The translations under genes and the position numbers were made by a program. Below the pieces are notes generated by a model, which saw only the letters and a program-made list of their open reading frames with translations, made no database searches and was not told the DNA's origin. From NCBI GenBank assembly GCA_947503575.1, contig CANNDZ010000002.1, positions 742,753-806,752 of the forward strand: 64,000 nt of DNA. The letters run 5' to 3'. This document shows positions 52,007-62,203 of the stretch, piece after piece; the stretch's first letter is position 1, and each line of letters begins with the position of its first letter. The stretch comes from an uncultured Kordiimonas sp. Lineage in GTDB: Bacteria; Pseudomonadota; Alphaproteobacteria; Sphingomonadales; Kordiimonadaceae.

Positions 52007-55000
52007 ATGCGGTCAATATTAAGACCATCAAACAATTGGTCTGCCAATAATTATAAAATTTCACTGAAAACGATGTTGCTTGCCGGAATTGTATTACCAT
52101 TCTCTGGCTTGCAAGTTGCTGCACAGGAGGATGCAGCAGCGGAAGGCGCAGATGATGTGGAAGAAATTGTGGTTACAGGTATCCGTGCATCACTCGCAAG
52201 CGCGCTGCTTGAGAAGCGAAATTCAGCCAATCTAGTAGAAGTTATTAAAGCACAGGATATTGGTAAATTACCTGACCAAAACTTAGCAGAAGTGCTGGAA
52301 AACATCACGGGCATCCAGATTACGCGTACTGCCGGCGTTGGGACCGGGGTTCAAATTCGTGGTACCAATGCCAACCGCACCGAGATTAATGGTGTTTCTA
52401 CTGTTGGGTCAGGGGCTGGCAGGACAGGTATCAATTTCGAAGACGTGTCCGCGTCGATCATTGCAGCAGTTGAGGTTATCAAAGCTCCGGAGGCAAGAAC
52501 GATTGAAGGCTCTGTCGGGGGTACTATAAACCTCAGGACTATACGTCCTCTTGACTTGAGTGAACCATTGTTAGCAGTTCGTGCGCAAGGTGAATACAGC
52601 AATTTAGCAGAAACGTTAACGCCCAGATTTTCGGGAACAGTAGGCAACAGCTGGGAAACAAACATCGGTAAGTTTGGTGCCGTGTTGAGCGCTAGCTACA
52701 CTGAACAGGAGGCAGTTTCTTTCCGCCCCCGTGTAGACCGCGATGGTGGGCTTGTTGAAAATTTGAATGCGGATGTGATCAGGGGTGGCAATGTACAGGA
52801 CCTATCTGCTCGACCTGCTGCACAGGATTTTGATTTTTTAGGAATTCAGTTTCTCAACCAGGAACTAGAAAACTTTGAATTCGAGACCCTGAATATTGCT
52901 GGGTCACTGGAATGGGCACCTAACGATAACTTAAAATTCTATTTTGATGCGATTATCAATGACCAGGAACGACGTCAGGACAGTTCCAGAATTCAAGGGT
53001 CTGGTGTAAGCAGTGTTCGTGACATCAATGTGCCCGATACTTTTGAAACAGTTAACTTTGGCTCGCTTGGTGGGGCGGATTTAGGTAGCATTCAAGTCGC
53101 TACAAGCGGCACAATTCAGCCAGATTTATCCGTTGATGACGATGACCCCAACTTGCGTTTTTCGAGTGACACTGGTGCACGTGTTACCGATAGTAGAATC
53201 TTCACGCTGGGTACCGATTGGGAAAAGGGTAGGCTCTCCGGGCGAATTGAGGGGTCAATATCTACCTCAGACACAGTTAGCCCGAACCTAAGCACTACGC
53301 TCAACTTTATTAACCCAAATCCGCTGACGCCGCTTGACGGTAGCAGCAATGACAATAGTGTGCCATTCGCCTACGACCTGAGAGGTGGTGCGCTAACGTT
53401 TGGGATTGATTTTGCTTCTCCGTTCGCACCCTCGGTGGCTGATCTCACTAATCCTAATAACGTGGTTCTGGATGCCGTTACGGTCGGTCGCAATAGAACG
53501 GAGAACTCTGAGCACGCGTTCCGTACCGACTTCTCATATGATATGGAAGACATCTTGCTTGATGGTGCCATTACATCAGTCGACTTTGGCTATCGTTTTA
53601 ACAAGACGTCCAGCTCGTTCGATCAGGTCCGGTCTAGTATCGGCTTGAGTCAGATCGCGGACAGTCCTAACGGTTCTTTGTTTGCCGACTTACTGGTGCC
53701 CGGTCCGTCCAATTTTGGTGACGCAGATGGGCGTGATTTAGCGTTCCGCAACTTCTTGTTGATCGATCCAAACAGGGCATTTTCTGACCCCGATGGGACA
53801 TTGGATATCTTGCAGAATGCGCTTTTATCACAGCCCGGTATGAGAAACTTGGCCGACCCCTCATCTGATAATGCAGCCTTTTTCGATATTGAAGAGAAAA
53901 CTCACGCGGCATATGGACAGGTCAATTTCGATTTTGGTTTCCTGCGCGGCAACTTTGGCCTTCGGTATATCGATACGAAAATTGACTCTCTGGGCAACTC
54001 CATCATCGGCAATGAAGTTACGCAGGTGGTCACTAGTGGTGGCTATCAGGAGTGGTTGCCAAGACTGAACTTGGTTGCAAACGTTCGCGAGGACGTGTTG
54101 CTTCGTGCGAGTTGGAGTGAAGACATTCGGCGCCCGAATTTTAATGACCTTTCGACTTCGGTGACATTCCCGACTGGTCCAAATAATGCTGTGGAGATTG
54201 GTAATCCAAACCTTGAGCCAGAGACGGTAACGTCGTTCGACGTTTCTGCGGAATGGTACTTCGCGCCAGCGTCGGTGATCAGTGTTGGGTTCTTCCATAA
54301 GGAACGGTCCAACTTGTTTGTTACGCAGCTCGAGGATGTGCCAGTGGACGGAAATGGTTTCCGCGATATCACGCCTCCATGTGAGGGCGGTGGTATCTTT
54401 AACCCAATTCCTGACCGCAACGTGTTGTCTGACCAGCCTGGGAATGGACTGTGTGTGCCTATTGAGACAATCATCAACGATCCTGGAAAAACAACGCAGA
54501 CAGGCTTTGAGTTCGCGTTCCAGTATAGTCTGACTGAGCTGGAAGAACAGTTGGGCGACTTTGCCTGGGTATCTGGTTTTGGTGTTATTGCAAACTATAC
54601 CATTCAAGACTTTGATGGTGGTCAGGCAACCAACAGTTCTGCTTCTCGCGGCACCGATGTTTTCAATGCGATCAACGGCGTATATGATGATGCCAATTTC
54701 CAGCGAGTTACGGCGGTTCAGGGGCTTCTTGATCTTTCTGAGAATGCCTACAACGTAACCCTGTTTTACGAGAAGCACGGCATTTCCGCGAGGGCACGCT
54801 ATACATGGCGTGAAGCTTTCCGTACAGACGATACAGCTGCAGGTGCAAGCCGCAACAGCACCTTCGGTTTCCCTGTGGTTACGGGCAGCAGGGGCCAGCT
54901 TAACGCCAGCATCAACTATGCCGTGACCGATACAATCACAGTCGGGATTGAAGGCGTTAATCTGACCCAGTCCAAGATCAGGCAGTTTTGTGTCAACGAT

Positions 55001-55069
55001 GATGCACTGTTGTGCTTCCAGGGCTTGCCAGATCGTAGAATTACGTTTGGTGTGAGCGCTCGTTTCTAG
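52007..55069 (+). CDS. TonB-dependent outer-membrane receptor, alginate oligosaccharide uptake
   Basis: A 1020-aa beta-barrel receptor with signal peptide (LKTMLLAGIVLPFSGLQVAAQ) and TonB box EEIVVTGIRASL. The plug reads VIKAQDIGKLPDQNLAEVLEN and TGIQITRTAG, typical of the Caulobacter/Xanthomonas-type (TIGR01782) receptors that import oligosaccharides; it ends RRITFGVSARF with the terminal Phe needed for barrel assembly. Two start codons have good ribosome sites: ATG 52007 (GGGAGGGA, chosen since it begins the leader) and ATG 51956 (GGGAGAGAG). It lies in the alginate locus downstream of the best GntR operator, with no SusD-like partner. Confidence 0.9.
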   Translation: MRSILRPSNNWSANNYKISLKTMLLAGIVLPFSGLQVAAQEDAAAEGADDVEEIVVTGIRASLASALLEKRNSANLVEVIKAQDIGKLPDQNLAEVLENITGIQITRTAGVGTGVQIRGTNANRTEINGVSTVGSGAGRTGINFEDVSASIIAAVEVIKAPEARTIEGSVGGTINLRTIRPLDLSEPLLAVRAQGEYSNLAETLTPRFSGTVGNSWETNIGKFGAVLSASYTEQEAVSFRPRVDRDGGLVENLNADVIRGGNVQDLSARPAAQDFDFLGIQFLNQELENFEFETLNIAGSLEWAPNDNLKFYFDAIINDQERRQDSSRIQGSGVSSVRDINVPDTFETVNFGSLGGADLGSIQVATSGTIQPDLSVDDDDPNLRFSSDTGARVTDSRIFTLGTDWEKGRLSGRIEGSISTSDTVSPNLSTTLNFINPNPLTPLDGSSNDNSVPFAYDLRGGALTFGIDFASPFAPSVADLTNPNNVVLDAVTVGRNRTENSEHAFRTDFSYDMEDILLDGAITSVDFGYRFNKTSSSFDQVRSSIGLSQIADSPNGSLFADLLVPGPSNFGDADGRDLAFRNFLLIDPNRAFSDPDGTLDILQNALLSQPGMRNLADPSSDNAAFFDIEEKTHAAYGQVNFDFGFLRGNFGLRYIDTKIDSLGNSIIGNEVTQVVTSGGYQEWLPRLNLVANVREDVLLRASWSEDIRRPNFNDLSTSVTFPTGPNNAVEIGNPNLEPETVTSFDVSAEWYFAPASVISVGFFHKERSNLFVTQLEDVPVDGNGFRDITPPCEGGGIFNPIPDRNVLSDQPGNGLCVPIETIINDPGKTTQTGFEFAFQYSLTELEEQLGDFAWVSGFGVIANYTIQDFDGGQATNSSASRGTDVFNAINGVYDDANFQRVTAVQGLLDLSENAYNVTLFYEKHGISARARYTWREAFRTDDTAAGASRNSTFGFPVVTGSRGQLNASINYAVTDTITVGIEGVNLTQSKIRQFCVNDDALLCFQGLPDRRITFGVSARF

Positions 55070-55303
55070 AGACAAACTGGGCTGACCGGTCACTGATGTT
55101 ATGCATTGGTGGCCGGTTCCGGTTAAGAAGAGCGCTTTATCATTTCAGCTCACCAAAGGCAATTTGTCTGCAATAACGCACCGGGTTTGTATAAGCAGGG
55201 TAAGCAACAATACAGTGGCTGCATACGTTTCTCACGATAGTATTCACTCTGCGTCTGTCTACGAGGCAAACTGCGCTAAACCTTTTCAACTGGATAATAA
55301 AGA

Positions 55304-57589
55304 ATGACTTTCCGCCCAACTTTCCTGCTGACTCTGATTTTAGTGGTTGTCCTGCCGTTATCAGGGTGCATGGATTCCTATGGAAACCAGAAGGTCGTGA
55401 GTGATCAGCAGGAGTTTGGTGCCGCAGTCAAAGCCGCACAACCCGGCGATGTTATCGTCTTGAAAGACGGGGTTTGGCGTGACTTCGAAATCAGTTTTGA
55501 AGGAGAAGGTTTGCCCGCTGCCCCGATCACCCTGAAAGCGGAGACCAAAGGCGGAGTGATCCTGTCAGGCCAGAGTAACCTTAGGCTTTCAGGCAATCAT
55601 CTTGTTGTGTCTGGTCTTGTGTTCAGGGGTGGCCATACACCAACGAGCGAGGTCATTTCTTTCAGGCGCGATAAAGATCATTTGGCGAACAATAGCCGTG
55701 TCACTGAAGTGGTGATTGATAATTATAACAATCCAGAGCGGCGTGAGAGTGACTTTTGGGTCATGATGTACGGCAAAAACAATCGGTTCGATCACAATCA
55801 CCTGGTTGGCAAACGAAACCGGGGTGTGACAATGGCGGTGCGTCTTAATACCGAAGCCAGCCAGAACAACAATCATCGCATCGATCACAATTATTTTGGG
55901 CCTCGATCCATTCTTGGATCGAATGGCGGCGAGACGCTCCGTATTGGCACCAGCCATTATTCTTTGACCAACTCGAACACCATTGTCGAAAACAACTATT
56001 TCGACCGCACCAACGGAGAGTTAGAAATTATCTCTATTAAGTCGGCTGGAAACATCATTCGCGCCAACACTTTTTTCGAGGCGCGCGGTACGCTGACAAT
56101 GCGGCATGGCAATGGAAATTTGATTGAGGACAATGTCTTCTTTGGTAATGGCAAGGACCATACTGGTGGAATACGTGTAATCAATGCTGATCATACTATT
56201 CGTAACAATTATATGGAGGGGCTCACTGGCTACAGGTTTGGGGGGGCTTTCGTGGTTATGAATGGTGTGCCGAATTCACCAATCAACCGGTACCATCAGG
56301 TTCGCAATGTGACCATCGAGCATAACAGCATCGTTACCAGCGATCATATCCAGTTGGCGGCTGGTAGTGACCAAGAGAGAAGCGCGACGCCCCAAGACAG
56401 CATCTTTCGGCGCAATTTGATAGCGAACAACTCGGGGCGCGATATTTTCACGGTTTATGACGATGTGTCCGGTATGGATTTTCAGGAGAATCTGCTGAAT
56501 GATGTTCCGAGCCCTAAGTTAAGTGGCGGTTTTGCCAGCGAGAAAATCCTGCTTGAGCGATCTGAAAACGGCCTGCTTATACCAACATCGGAGCAGCAGA
56601 TCGGCTATGGCATCAATGCCGACCTGACCCCAACAGCCAAAGCTTCTACTGGTGTTAGCTGGTACCCGAAGGCGGAACAGAGTGTCCAGTTCGGTACCGG
56701 GCAAACCATTCAGGTTAAACCCGGCGAGGATACGCTCACGCGTGCTGTGGCAAGTGCGGCTGCAGGTGATGTCTTGATGCTCAATGACGGTGTTTACACC
56801 GTCAGTCGTATCATTGATGTAACCAAGCCGGTCACCATAAGGTCTGCCAATGATGTGAAAGAGGTTCCTGCCTCAGGTATTGAGATCACTTACAGCCGCA
56901 CAGCGCTTTTCGAAATCAAAGATGGCGGTGCGCTGAAACTTCAGGGTTTGAAAGTGAGCGGCCGAAACGCGCCAGACGCAGCCGGCAACTCGGTGGTGCG
57001 TACCAGCAAGTATTCCATGCTTAGAAACTATGAACTGATCGTGGATCGCTGTGAGTTTAGAGAGTTGGATATCAATCATTCTTTCAGTTTTCTGACGGTT
57101 TCACTCAGCACGTTCGCAGACAAGATTGTTATCAAAGACAGCAACTTTACCGATGTTACGGGTGCCATCTTAAAGCTTGATCGGGAGTTTGAAGATTTTG
57201 GTATCTATAACGCTGAATATGTCGCCATAAGCGGGTCTGATTTTACCAATATTCAGGGGTCATTAGTCGATTTCTATCGTGGCGGCACAGACGAAAGTAC
57301 CTTTGGCCCTCACTTTTCCCTCACCGCATCCATGCTAAATAATGTTGGCCACGGCAAACGCAATAAATCGCGGTCTTCAGTGCATCTTCACGGCGTTCAG
57401 GTCACTGATATCTCAGATGTTACTTTCCGCAACAGCATGCCTATTGTCATTAACCATACGGTTGGGGAGCCACAAACTTCGATCCAATCAAACCGGTTTT
57501 TTGATACGAAACTGCCAAGGGTGGCTGAACTTAATAGTGAGTATGAAAATACTGCGGTGATCCGTGACAACGAAGTGAGGGGCAACTAA
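55304..57589 (+). CDS. Polysaccharide lyase family 6 (alginate/chondroitinase B fold), lipoprotein
   Basis: A 761-aa two-part beta-helix lyase that cleaves alginate by beta-elimination. A lipobox LSGC at about residues 19-22 predicts outer-membrane anchoring. The first helix domain (about 35-400) contains K246 in IISIKSAGN and R267 in TLTMRHGNGN, with the 21-residue spacing of the catalytic Lys and Arg of chondroitinase B; AVRLNTEASQNNNHRIDHNYF and NGGETLRIG are PL6 segments. A second beta-helix domain (about 465-755) follows, as in two-domain PL6 alginate lyases such as AlyGC, where the product is released exolytically. The next gene starts 1 nt after its stop. Confidence 0.9.
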   Translation: MTFRPTFLLTLILVVVLPLSGCMDSYGNQKVVSDQQEFGAAVKAAQPGDVIVLKDGVWRDFEISFEGEGLPAAPITLKAETKGGVILSGQSNLRLSGNHLVVSGLVFRGGHTPTSEVISFRRDKDHLANNSRVTEVVIDNYNNPERRESDFWVMMYGKNNRFDHNHLVGKRNRGVTMAVRLNTEASQNNNHRIDHNYFGPRSILGSNGGETLRIGTSHYSLTNSNTIVENNYFDRTNGELEIISIKSAGNIIRANTFFEARGTLTMRHGNGNLIEDNVFFGNGKDHTGGIRVINADHTIRNNYMEGLTGYRFGGAFVVMNGVPNSPINRYHQVRNVTIEHNSIVTSDHIQLAAGSDQERSATPQDSIFRRNLIANNSGRDIFTVYDDVSGMDFQENLLNDVPSPKLSGGFASEKILLERSENGLLIPTSEQQIGYGINADLTPTAKASTGVSWYPKAEQSVQFGTGQTIQVKPGEDTLTRAVASAAAGDVLMLNDGVYTVSRIIDVTKPVTIRSANDVKEVPASGIEITYSRTALFEIKDGGALKLQGLKVSGRNAPDAAGNSVVRTSKYSMLRNYELIVDRCEFRELDINHSFSFLTVSLSTFADKIVIKDSNFTDVTGAILKLDREFEDFGIYNAEYVAISGSDFTNIQGSLVDFYRGGTDESTFGPHFSLTASMLNNVGHGKRNKSRSSVHLHGVQVTDISDVTFRNSMPIVINHTVGEPQTSIQSNRFFDTKLPRVAELNSEYENTAVIRDNEVRGN

Positions 57590-57590
57590 C

Positions 57591-59771
57591 GTGCGGGCGG
57601 TTTATGAACTAGCACCCCTCTTGTTTTTCTGGTTGGTAGCCAGTTCAGCTTCCCATGCCATTGTTACAGAACATCAAGGCTTTGCTTATCAGGACAGTAA
57701 GCTGTTCACCCGAGCGGTTGAAAACACCCGCGGGGCAATAGATCGGGAAATTCTGAGTCCTATTGACGTACCCATGCCACAGGATGCAGGCGGCGGTTAC
57801 ACCCATGAGCAGCACAAGCGGAACTACAAATCCATCTATGACGCAGGTCGTCTCTATGCTGTGACTGGTGAGAAAAAATATGCGGACCATGCCAAGCGAT
57901 TGCTGCTTGCCTACGCGGACCTTTACCCAACCCTTGGCGAGCATCCGCAAAAGAAGGAACAGACACCAGGAAGGTTGTTTTGGCAGAGCCTGAACGAAAG
58001 TGTCTGGCTGGTAGTGTCGATACAAGGTTATGACGCCATAAAATCGGCTTTGACCGCTGATGAGCGTGCCCACATAGAGGCTGGTGTTCTGCGCCCAGTT
58101 GCGCACTTCCTGTCTGAGGGCGCGCCGGAGACATTTAACAAGATCCATAATCATGGCACTTGGGCGACCGCCGCCGTAGGTATGACGGGCTATGTACTCG
58201 ATGACTCAAGTTTGGTGGAAAAGGCACTATACGGGCTTGATTTATCCGGCAAGGGCGGGTTCATGCGTCAGCTTGATGAACTGTTTTCGCCAACCGGATA
58301 TTACAGCGAAGGGCCCTATTATCAGCGTTACGCATTGATGCCGTTTGTCTTGTTTGCGGCGGCTATCGAGGCCAACCAACCAGAGCGCAAAATTTTTGAA
58401 CACCGGAATGGTATTCTCAAGAAGGCTATCTATTCCACGATCCAGCTCAGTTATGGTGACTTTTTCTTCCCCGTCAATGATGCCCTGAAAGATAAGGGGC
58501 TAAACACCATGGAGCTTATGCACGCCAGTTCAATTGCCTTTGATCTGACCGGCGATAACTCACTGCTTCCAATTGTTGGCAAGCAGTCTGCTTTACCATT
58601 GACCGAGGCAGGCCTGAAAGTAGCGCAGGCTATGGAAGCCGGTACCGCCAAGCCATTTGACTTCAAGTCGATGCTGCATATGGACGGTGCAACTGGCGAA
58701 GATGGTGCGCTAGCAGTTCTTCGCACTGGTGAAGGTGATGACCATCAGGCTCTTGTGATTAAAAACACAGCCCAGGGCATGGGGCACGGGCATTTCGATA
58801 AGCTGGGTTGGCTATACTATGATGCTGGCCACGAAGTGGTCCTGGATTATGGTGCAGCCCGTTTCCTGAACGTCGAGGCAAAAAACGGTGGCCATTATCT
58901 TCCAGAGAACAGAAGCTGGGCCAAGCAAACTATTGCACACAATACGTTGGTCGTTGACGAGAAAAGCCACTTTGACGGCAACACAGCCGTTGGAGAACAA
59001 CACCGCCCTGAACAACTCTTTTTCGTGTCCAACGACCATATTCAGCTTTCCGCTGCGCGCATCGACGAGGCATATGATGATGTTTCATTCACACGCCTGA
59101 TGGCCACTATTGCCGACCCTGCACTCGATTTCCCAATTGTGTTGGACGTATTGAAAGCCAAATCGGATCAGCCACATAAGTATGATCTGCCGTTGCATTA
59201 CAGCGGCCATTTGACGGACACGAATGTTGAGCTTGAAAGCGCCAGTGATGGCCTAAAGCCACTGGGCGATAAAAATGGCTATCAGCACTTGTGGCTTAAG
59301 GCGCGTGGTGCAATTGGGGATGCGCCCGGGAGCGTCACTTGGCTAAAAGACAAGCGCTTCTATACATACACAACTCTCGCGCCTGAAGGCTCAGAGTTTC
59401 TGTTCACTCGGCTTGGTGCGAACGACCCGAATTTCAATCTGCGGCCTGAAACCGCCGTTATTACACGGGTACCATTCGCAACCGATGTGTTATTTGCATC
59501 AGTATTGGAGCCACACGGCGTCTATAATCCAGCACTTGAGTACACTCTGAACAGTCATAGTCAGATTGCGAGTCTGAAGCGAGTTTCTGATGGTGCTTTG
59601 GATCTAATTTTGATCGAGACTGTTCAAGGTAAAACCTGGGCTGCCGTGATTTCATGGAATGCAGACCCAGACATAGAACACACTATTGAATTGGCCAATG
59701 AAGCGATTACTTGGCGCGGCTTTGCTCACATTAGCGAACTGAATTCTAAGCAAATTAGGGGGAGGGAATGA
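57591..59771 (+). CDS. Oligoalginate lyase, polysaccharide lyase family 17
   Basis: A 726-aa exolytic enzyme that degrades alginate oligomers to unsaturated monouronates. A signal peptide (LAPLLFFWLVASSASHA) directs it to the periplasm. The alpha/alpha-toroid domain carries N187-H188 (IHNHGTWATAAVG) and Y244 (GPYYQRYALMPF); the C-terminal heparinase II/III-like beta domain carries Y436 (GGHYLPENRSW). These four positions keep the exact spacing of the catalytic Asn, His and two Tyr of Saccharophagus Alg17C. HGHFDKLGWLYYDAGHEVVLDYG is the family core. GTG start, 1 nt after the PL6 stop. Confidence 0.95.
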   Translation: MRAVYELAPLLFFWLVASSASHAIVTEHQGFAYQDSKLFTRAVENTRGAIDREILSPIDVPMPQDAGGGYTHEQHKRNYKSIYDAGRLYAVTGEKKYADHAKRLLLAYADLYPTLGEHPQKKEQTPGRLFWQSLNESVWLVVSIQGYDAIKSALTADERAHIEAGVLRPVAHFLSEGAPETFNKIHNHGTWATAAVGMTGYVLDDSSLVEKALYGLDLSGKGGFMRQLDELFSPTGYYSEGPYYQRYALMPFVLFAAAIEANQPERKIFEHRNGILKKAIYSTIQLSYGDFFFPVNDALKDKGLNTMELMHASSIAFDLTGDNSLLPIVGKQSALPLTEAGLKVAQAMEAGTAKPFDFKSMLHMDGATGEDGALAVLRTGEGDDHQALVIKNTAQGMGHGHFDKLGWLYYDAGHEVVLDYGAARFLNVEAKNGGHYLPENRSWAKQTIAHNTLVVDEKSHFDGNTAVGEQHRPEQLFFVSNDHIQLSAARIDEAYDDVSFTRLMATIADPALDFPIVLDVLKAKSDQPHKYDLPLHYSGHLTDTNVELESASDGLKPLGDKNGYQHLWLKARGAIGDAPGSVTWLKDKRFYTYTTLAPEGSEFLFTRLGANDPNFNLRPETAVITRVPFATDVLFASVLEPHGVYNPALEYTLNSHSQIASLKRVSDGALDLILIETVQGKTWAAVISWNADPDIEHTIELANEAITWRGFAHISELNSKQIRGRE

Positions 59772-60139
59772 TGGGTAGTCAAAGCGAACATTTCATTCGA
59801 CAGGTATTGCCTGCAAATCGGGAGGTGGTCGGTGACGGTATAGCCCGCCAAATACTGGGCTATAACGGCGATATCATGATGGTGCGTGTCTGGTTTGATG
59901 AAGGTGCTATTGGGGAATTGCATAGTCATATCCATTCACAGGTCTCCTACGTTGAAAGCGGTCGTTTTTTAGTGACCGTAGGAAGTCAGGTGCAAACCTT
60001 ATCTGCCGGCGATTGTTTTTATGTCGATCCAAACATGGACCATGGCGCCGTCTGCGAAGAAGCCGGTGTTTTGCTGGATGTGTTTAGTCCTGTGCGACAA
60101 GACTTTCTGGATGGCGAGGGGTATTCAAATGAAACTTAA
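59768..60139 (+). CDS. kdgF: KdgF cupin, unsaturated uronate linearisation
   Basis: KdgF opens 4,5-unsaturated uronates to the linear keto-sugar DEH. The 123-aa cupin holds HSHIHSQVSYVESG (about 52-65) and H92 as metal ligands, with the D104-V-F106 segment of LLDVFSPVRQDF that supplies the active-site acid and Arg. This sequence is the standard KdgF signature from pectin and alginate pathways. Its start overlaps the PL17 stop (ATGA, 59768); a second ATG at 59771 is also possible. A GGGGGAGGGA ribosome site precedes both. Confidence 0.93.
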   Translation: MMGSQSEHFIRQVLPANREVVGDGIARQILGYNGDIMMVRVWFDEGAIGELHSHIHSQVSYVESGRFLVTVGSQVQTLSAGDCFYVDPNMDHGAVCEEAGVLLDVFSPVRQDFLDGEGYSNET

Positions 60140-61406
60140 GGGTCTGCGTTGGTATATTGTCTCTCTTGTGGCAGTGGCAACGGTCATCAATTACATTGAC
60201 CGCGGCGCGTTGGGCTTCTTGTGGCCCGAAATCTCCAAAGACCTTGGTCTCACGAAAGCAGATTATGCGATTATCCTGAATGTGTTCACTTTCGCGTATG
60301 CGTTTGGCCAAACACTTTTCGGCCGTATTTTTGACTGGATAGGCACTCGCCTTGGTTTTGTCGTATCCATCGTTGTGTGGTCTTTCGCTACAATGTTACA
60401 TGCTTTCGCCGTTGGCTTGACAACGTTTGCCATTTTTCGCGGGCTGCTGGGTGTTTCGGAAGCTGGAAACTGGCCTGGTGCTACAAAGGCGAATGCAGAA
60501 TGGTTTCCGATCAAGGAGCGTGCACTTGCTCAGGGCATTTTCAACTCGGGTGCCGCAATTGGTGGCATCGTATCTGGCCCCATTATCGCGTATCTATTTT
60601 TCGTTCTAGAAAGCTGGCAGGCTGTCTTTATCATCGTCGGTATTCTCGGCCTTTTGTGGCTGATACCCTGGCTTGTCGTATGCAAGTCCAGCCCTGATGG
60701 TCACCCCTGGCTTGGTGAGAAGGAGCGCGAGTACATTCTGACGGGGCAGAAAAATACAGATACCAATTCCGAGGCAGATTATGCGCCAAATTCGCGTGAA
60801 ATCCTGACACGAAAGGAAAGTTGGGGCGTTATCATGGCGTCTTTCTTTCTTGATCCCATCTGGTGGCTCTTTGTTGGATGGTTGCCGCTCTATCTGGCTG
60901 AAACCTATGGCTTTGGTGTAGTGGAAATCGGACAGTACGCTTGGGTGCCTTACGTGGGTGCCATGCTCGGTGCCTGGTTTGGGGGCCTGTTGGCTCAAAA
61001 CCGAATTGGAGCTGGATGGACTGTTAACAAAACAAGGAAGTTCATTATAGGCCTCGGCGGCTTGATCATGTTGATTTCGCTATTAATAACCGTGAAGGCA
61101 TCGTCTCCGCTGATGGCGGTTCTGTTGATGGCAGCAATCCTTTTTGGTTTCCAAACTGTTGTCGGCAACATTCAAACACTACCAAGTGATTTCTACAGCG
61201 GCAAATCTGTCGCTACGCTTGCCGGTTTTGCCGGCACTGCTGCCAAACTGGCCGTTGTTGGCCTGAATTTCCTAATCCCGATCATCACCATTGACAGCTA
61301 TGCCCCGGCCTTTGTTGTCGGTGCGGCACTGGCCATCCTGACAGTTTTGTCAGTGTGGATTTTGTGTGGACACATCCAACCACTAAAACCGATCTCAGAT
61401 AAATAA
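60129..61406 (+). CDS. MFS transporter, hexuronate/DEH type (ACS family)
   Basis: A 425-aa twelve-helix transporter. The first helix KGLRWYIVSLVAVATVINYIDRGALGFLWPEI (start of the ACS family, with NYxDR), the GRIFDWIGTRLGF loop and LGVSEAGNWPGATKANAEWFP are hallmarks of the anion:cation symporter group to which ExuT hexuronate permeases belong. In this locus it should move unsaturated uronates or DEH from the periplasm to the cytoplasm. It overlaps the kdgF end by 11 nt; the earlier ATG at 60021 is inside kdgF and not used. Confidence 0.92.
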   Translation: MKLKGLRWYIVSLVAVATVINYIDRGALGFLWPEISKDLGLTKADYAIILNVFTFAYAFGQTLFGRIFDWIGTRLGFVVSIVVWSFATMLHAFAVGLTTFAIFRGLLGVSEAGNWPGATKANAEWFPIKERALAQGIFNSGAAIGGIVSGPIIAYLFFVLESWQAVFIIVGILGLLWLIPWLVVCKSSPDGHPWLGEKEREYILTGQKNTDTNSEADYAPNSREILTRKESWGVIMASFFLDPIWWLFVGWLPLYLAETYGFGVVEIGQYAWVPYVGAMLGAWFGGLLAQNRIGAGWTVNKTRKFIIGLGGLIMLISLLITVKASSPLMAVLLMAAILFGFQTVVGNIQTLPSDFYSGKSVATLAGFAGTAAKLAVVGLNFLIPIITIDSYAPAFVVGAALAILTVLSVWILCGHIQPLKPISDK

Positions 61407-61428
61407 ATGCAAAGTGAAAGTACTGGAC

Positions 61429-62181
61429 ATGAAACTCAAAGGTAAAGTTGCGATCGTAACAGGCGGGGGCCGAGATATCGGTAAATCCGTGTCGAAAAAA
61501 CTGGCCGCCGAGGGTGCAAAAGTGGCGATCAATTATTTCAACAATACAGGTCAAGCGGAAGCCACTCTCTCCGAGATACAGGAGGCTGGTGGGACCGCAA
61601 TTTGTGTGCGCGGTGACATGACCAACCAGGTAGATGTAGACCGTTTAGTATCAGAAACTCAGCAAGCGTTTGGGCATAATGTTGATGTACTCGTCAATGT
61701 GGCTGGTGGTCTTGTCGCCCGGAAGACCATAGAAGAGATGGACGAAGCGTTTTTTAACAAGGTTATGCGCTTGAACGTTCATTCCACTTTTCTGGCAACC
61801 AAAGCCGTTGTGCCTCATATGAAAGAGGGCAGTTCGATCATCAACCTGGCATCTCAGGCCGGACGTGATGGCGGTGGCCCGGGTGCATCTGCATATGCCA
61901 CATCGAAGGGCGCTGTCATGACCCTCTCGCGTGCGTGGGCAAAAGAATTTGGGCCGAAGGGCATCCGCGTTAATTCCCTTTGTCCCGGCATGATCGCCAC
62001 CAGTTTTCACGACACCTTTTCAAAAGATGAGGTTCGGAAAAACGTCGCCGCAGCAACGCCGTTACGGCGTGAGGGGCACCCCCAAGAGGTGGGCGATGTG
62101 GTCGCTTACTTAGCCTCTGACGAAGCATCCTTCCTTACGGGGTTGAACATGGATGTAAATGGCGGGCTGTTTATGTCTTAA
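61429..62181 (+). CDS. SDR family DEH reductase
   Basis: A 250-aa short-chain dehydrogenase. The cofactor loop is VAIVTGGGRDIGKSVS, the NNAG equivalent is VDVLVNVAGGL, and the catalytic residues are Ser in SSIINLASQAG and YATSK (Y-x3-K). In alginate loci the SDR next to kdgF reduces DEH to 2-keto-3-deoxygluconate (A1-R type). Whether it prefers NADPH or NADH cannot be told surely; the Gly-Arg-Asp in the loop is compatible with either. ATG at 61429 (MKLKGKV); a GTG at 61414 is in frame. 22 nt after the MFS gene. Confidence 0.9.
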   Translation: MKLKGKVAIVTGGGRDIGKSVSKKLAAEGAKVAINYFNNTGQAEATLSEIQEAGGTAICVRGDMTNQVDVDRLVSETQQAFGHNVDVLVNVAGGLVARKTIEEMDEAFFNKVMRLNVHSTFLATKAVVPHMKEGSSIINLASQAGRDGGGPGASAYATSKGAVMTLSRAWAKEFGPKGIRVNSLCPGMIATSFHDTFSKDEVRKNVAAATPLRREGHPQEVGDVVAYLASDEASFLTGLNMDVNGGLFMS

Positions 62182-62203
62182 CGCTTAGTTTGGGTGATCT
62201 GTT

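Noticed and set aside
53861..55093. 410-aa open frame antisense to the TonB receptor
   Set aside because: Lies entirely opposite a receptor gene with strong family motifs; its protein has no recognisable domain and arises from the codon pattern of the real gene.
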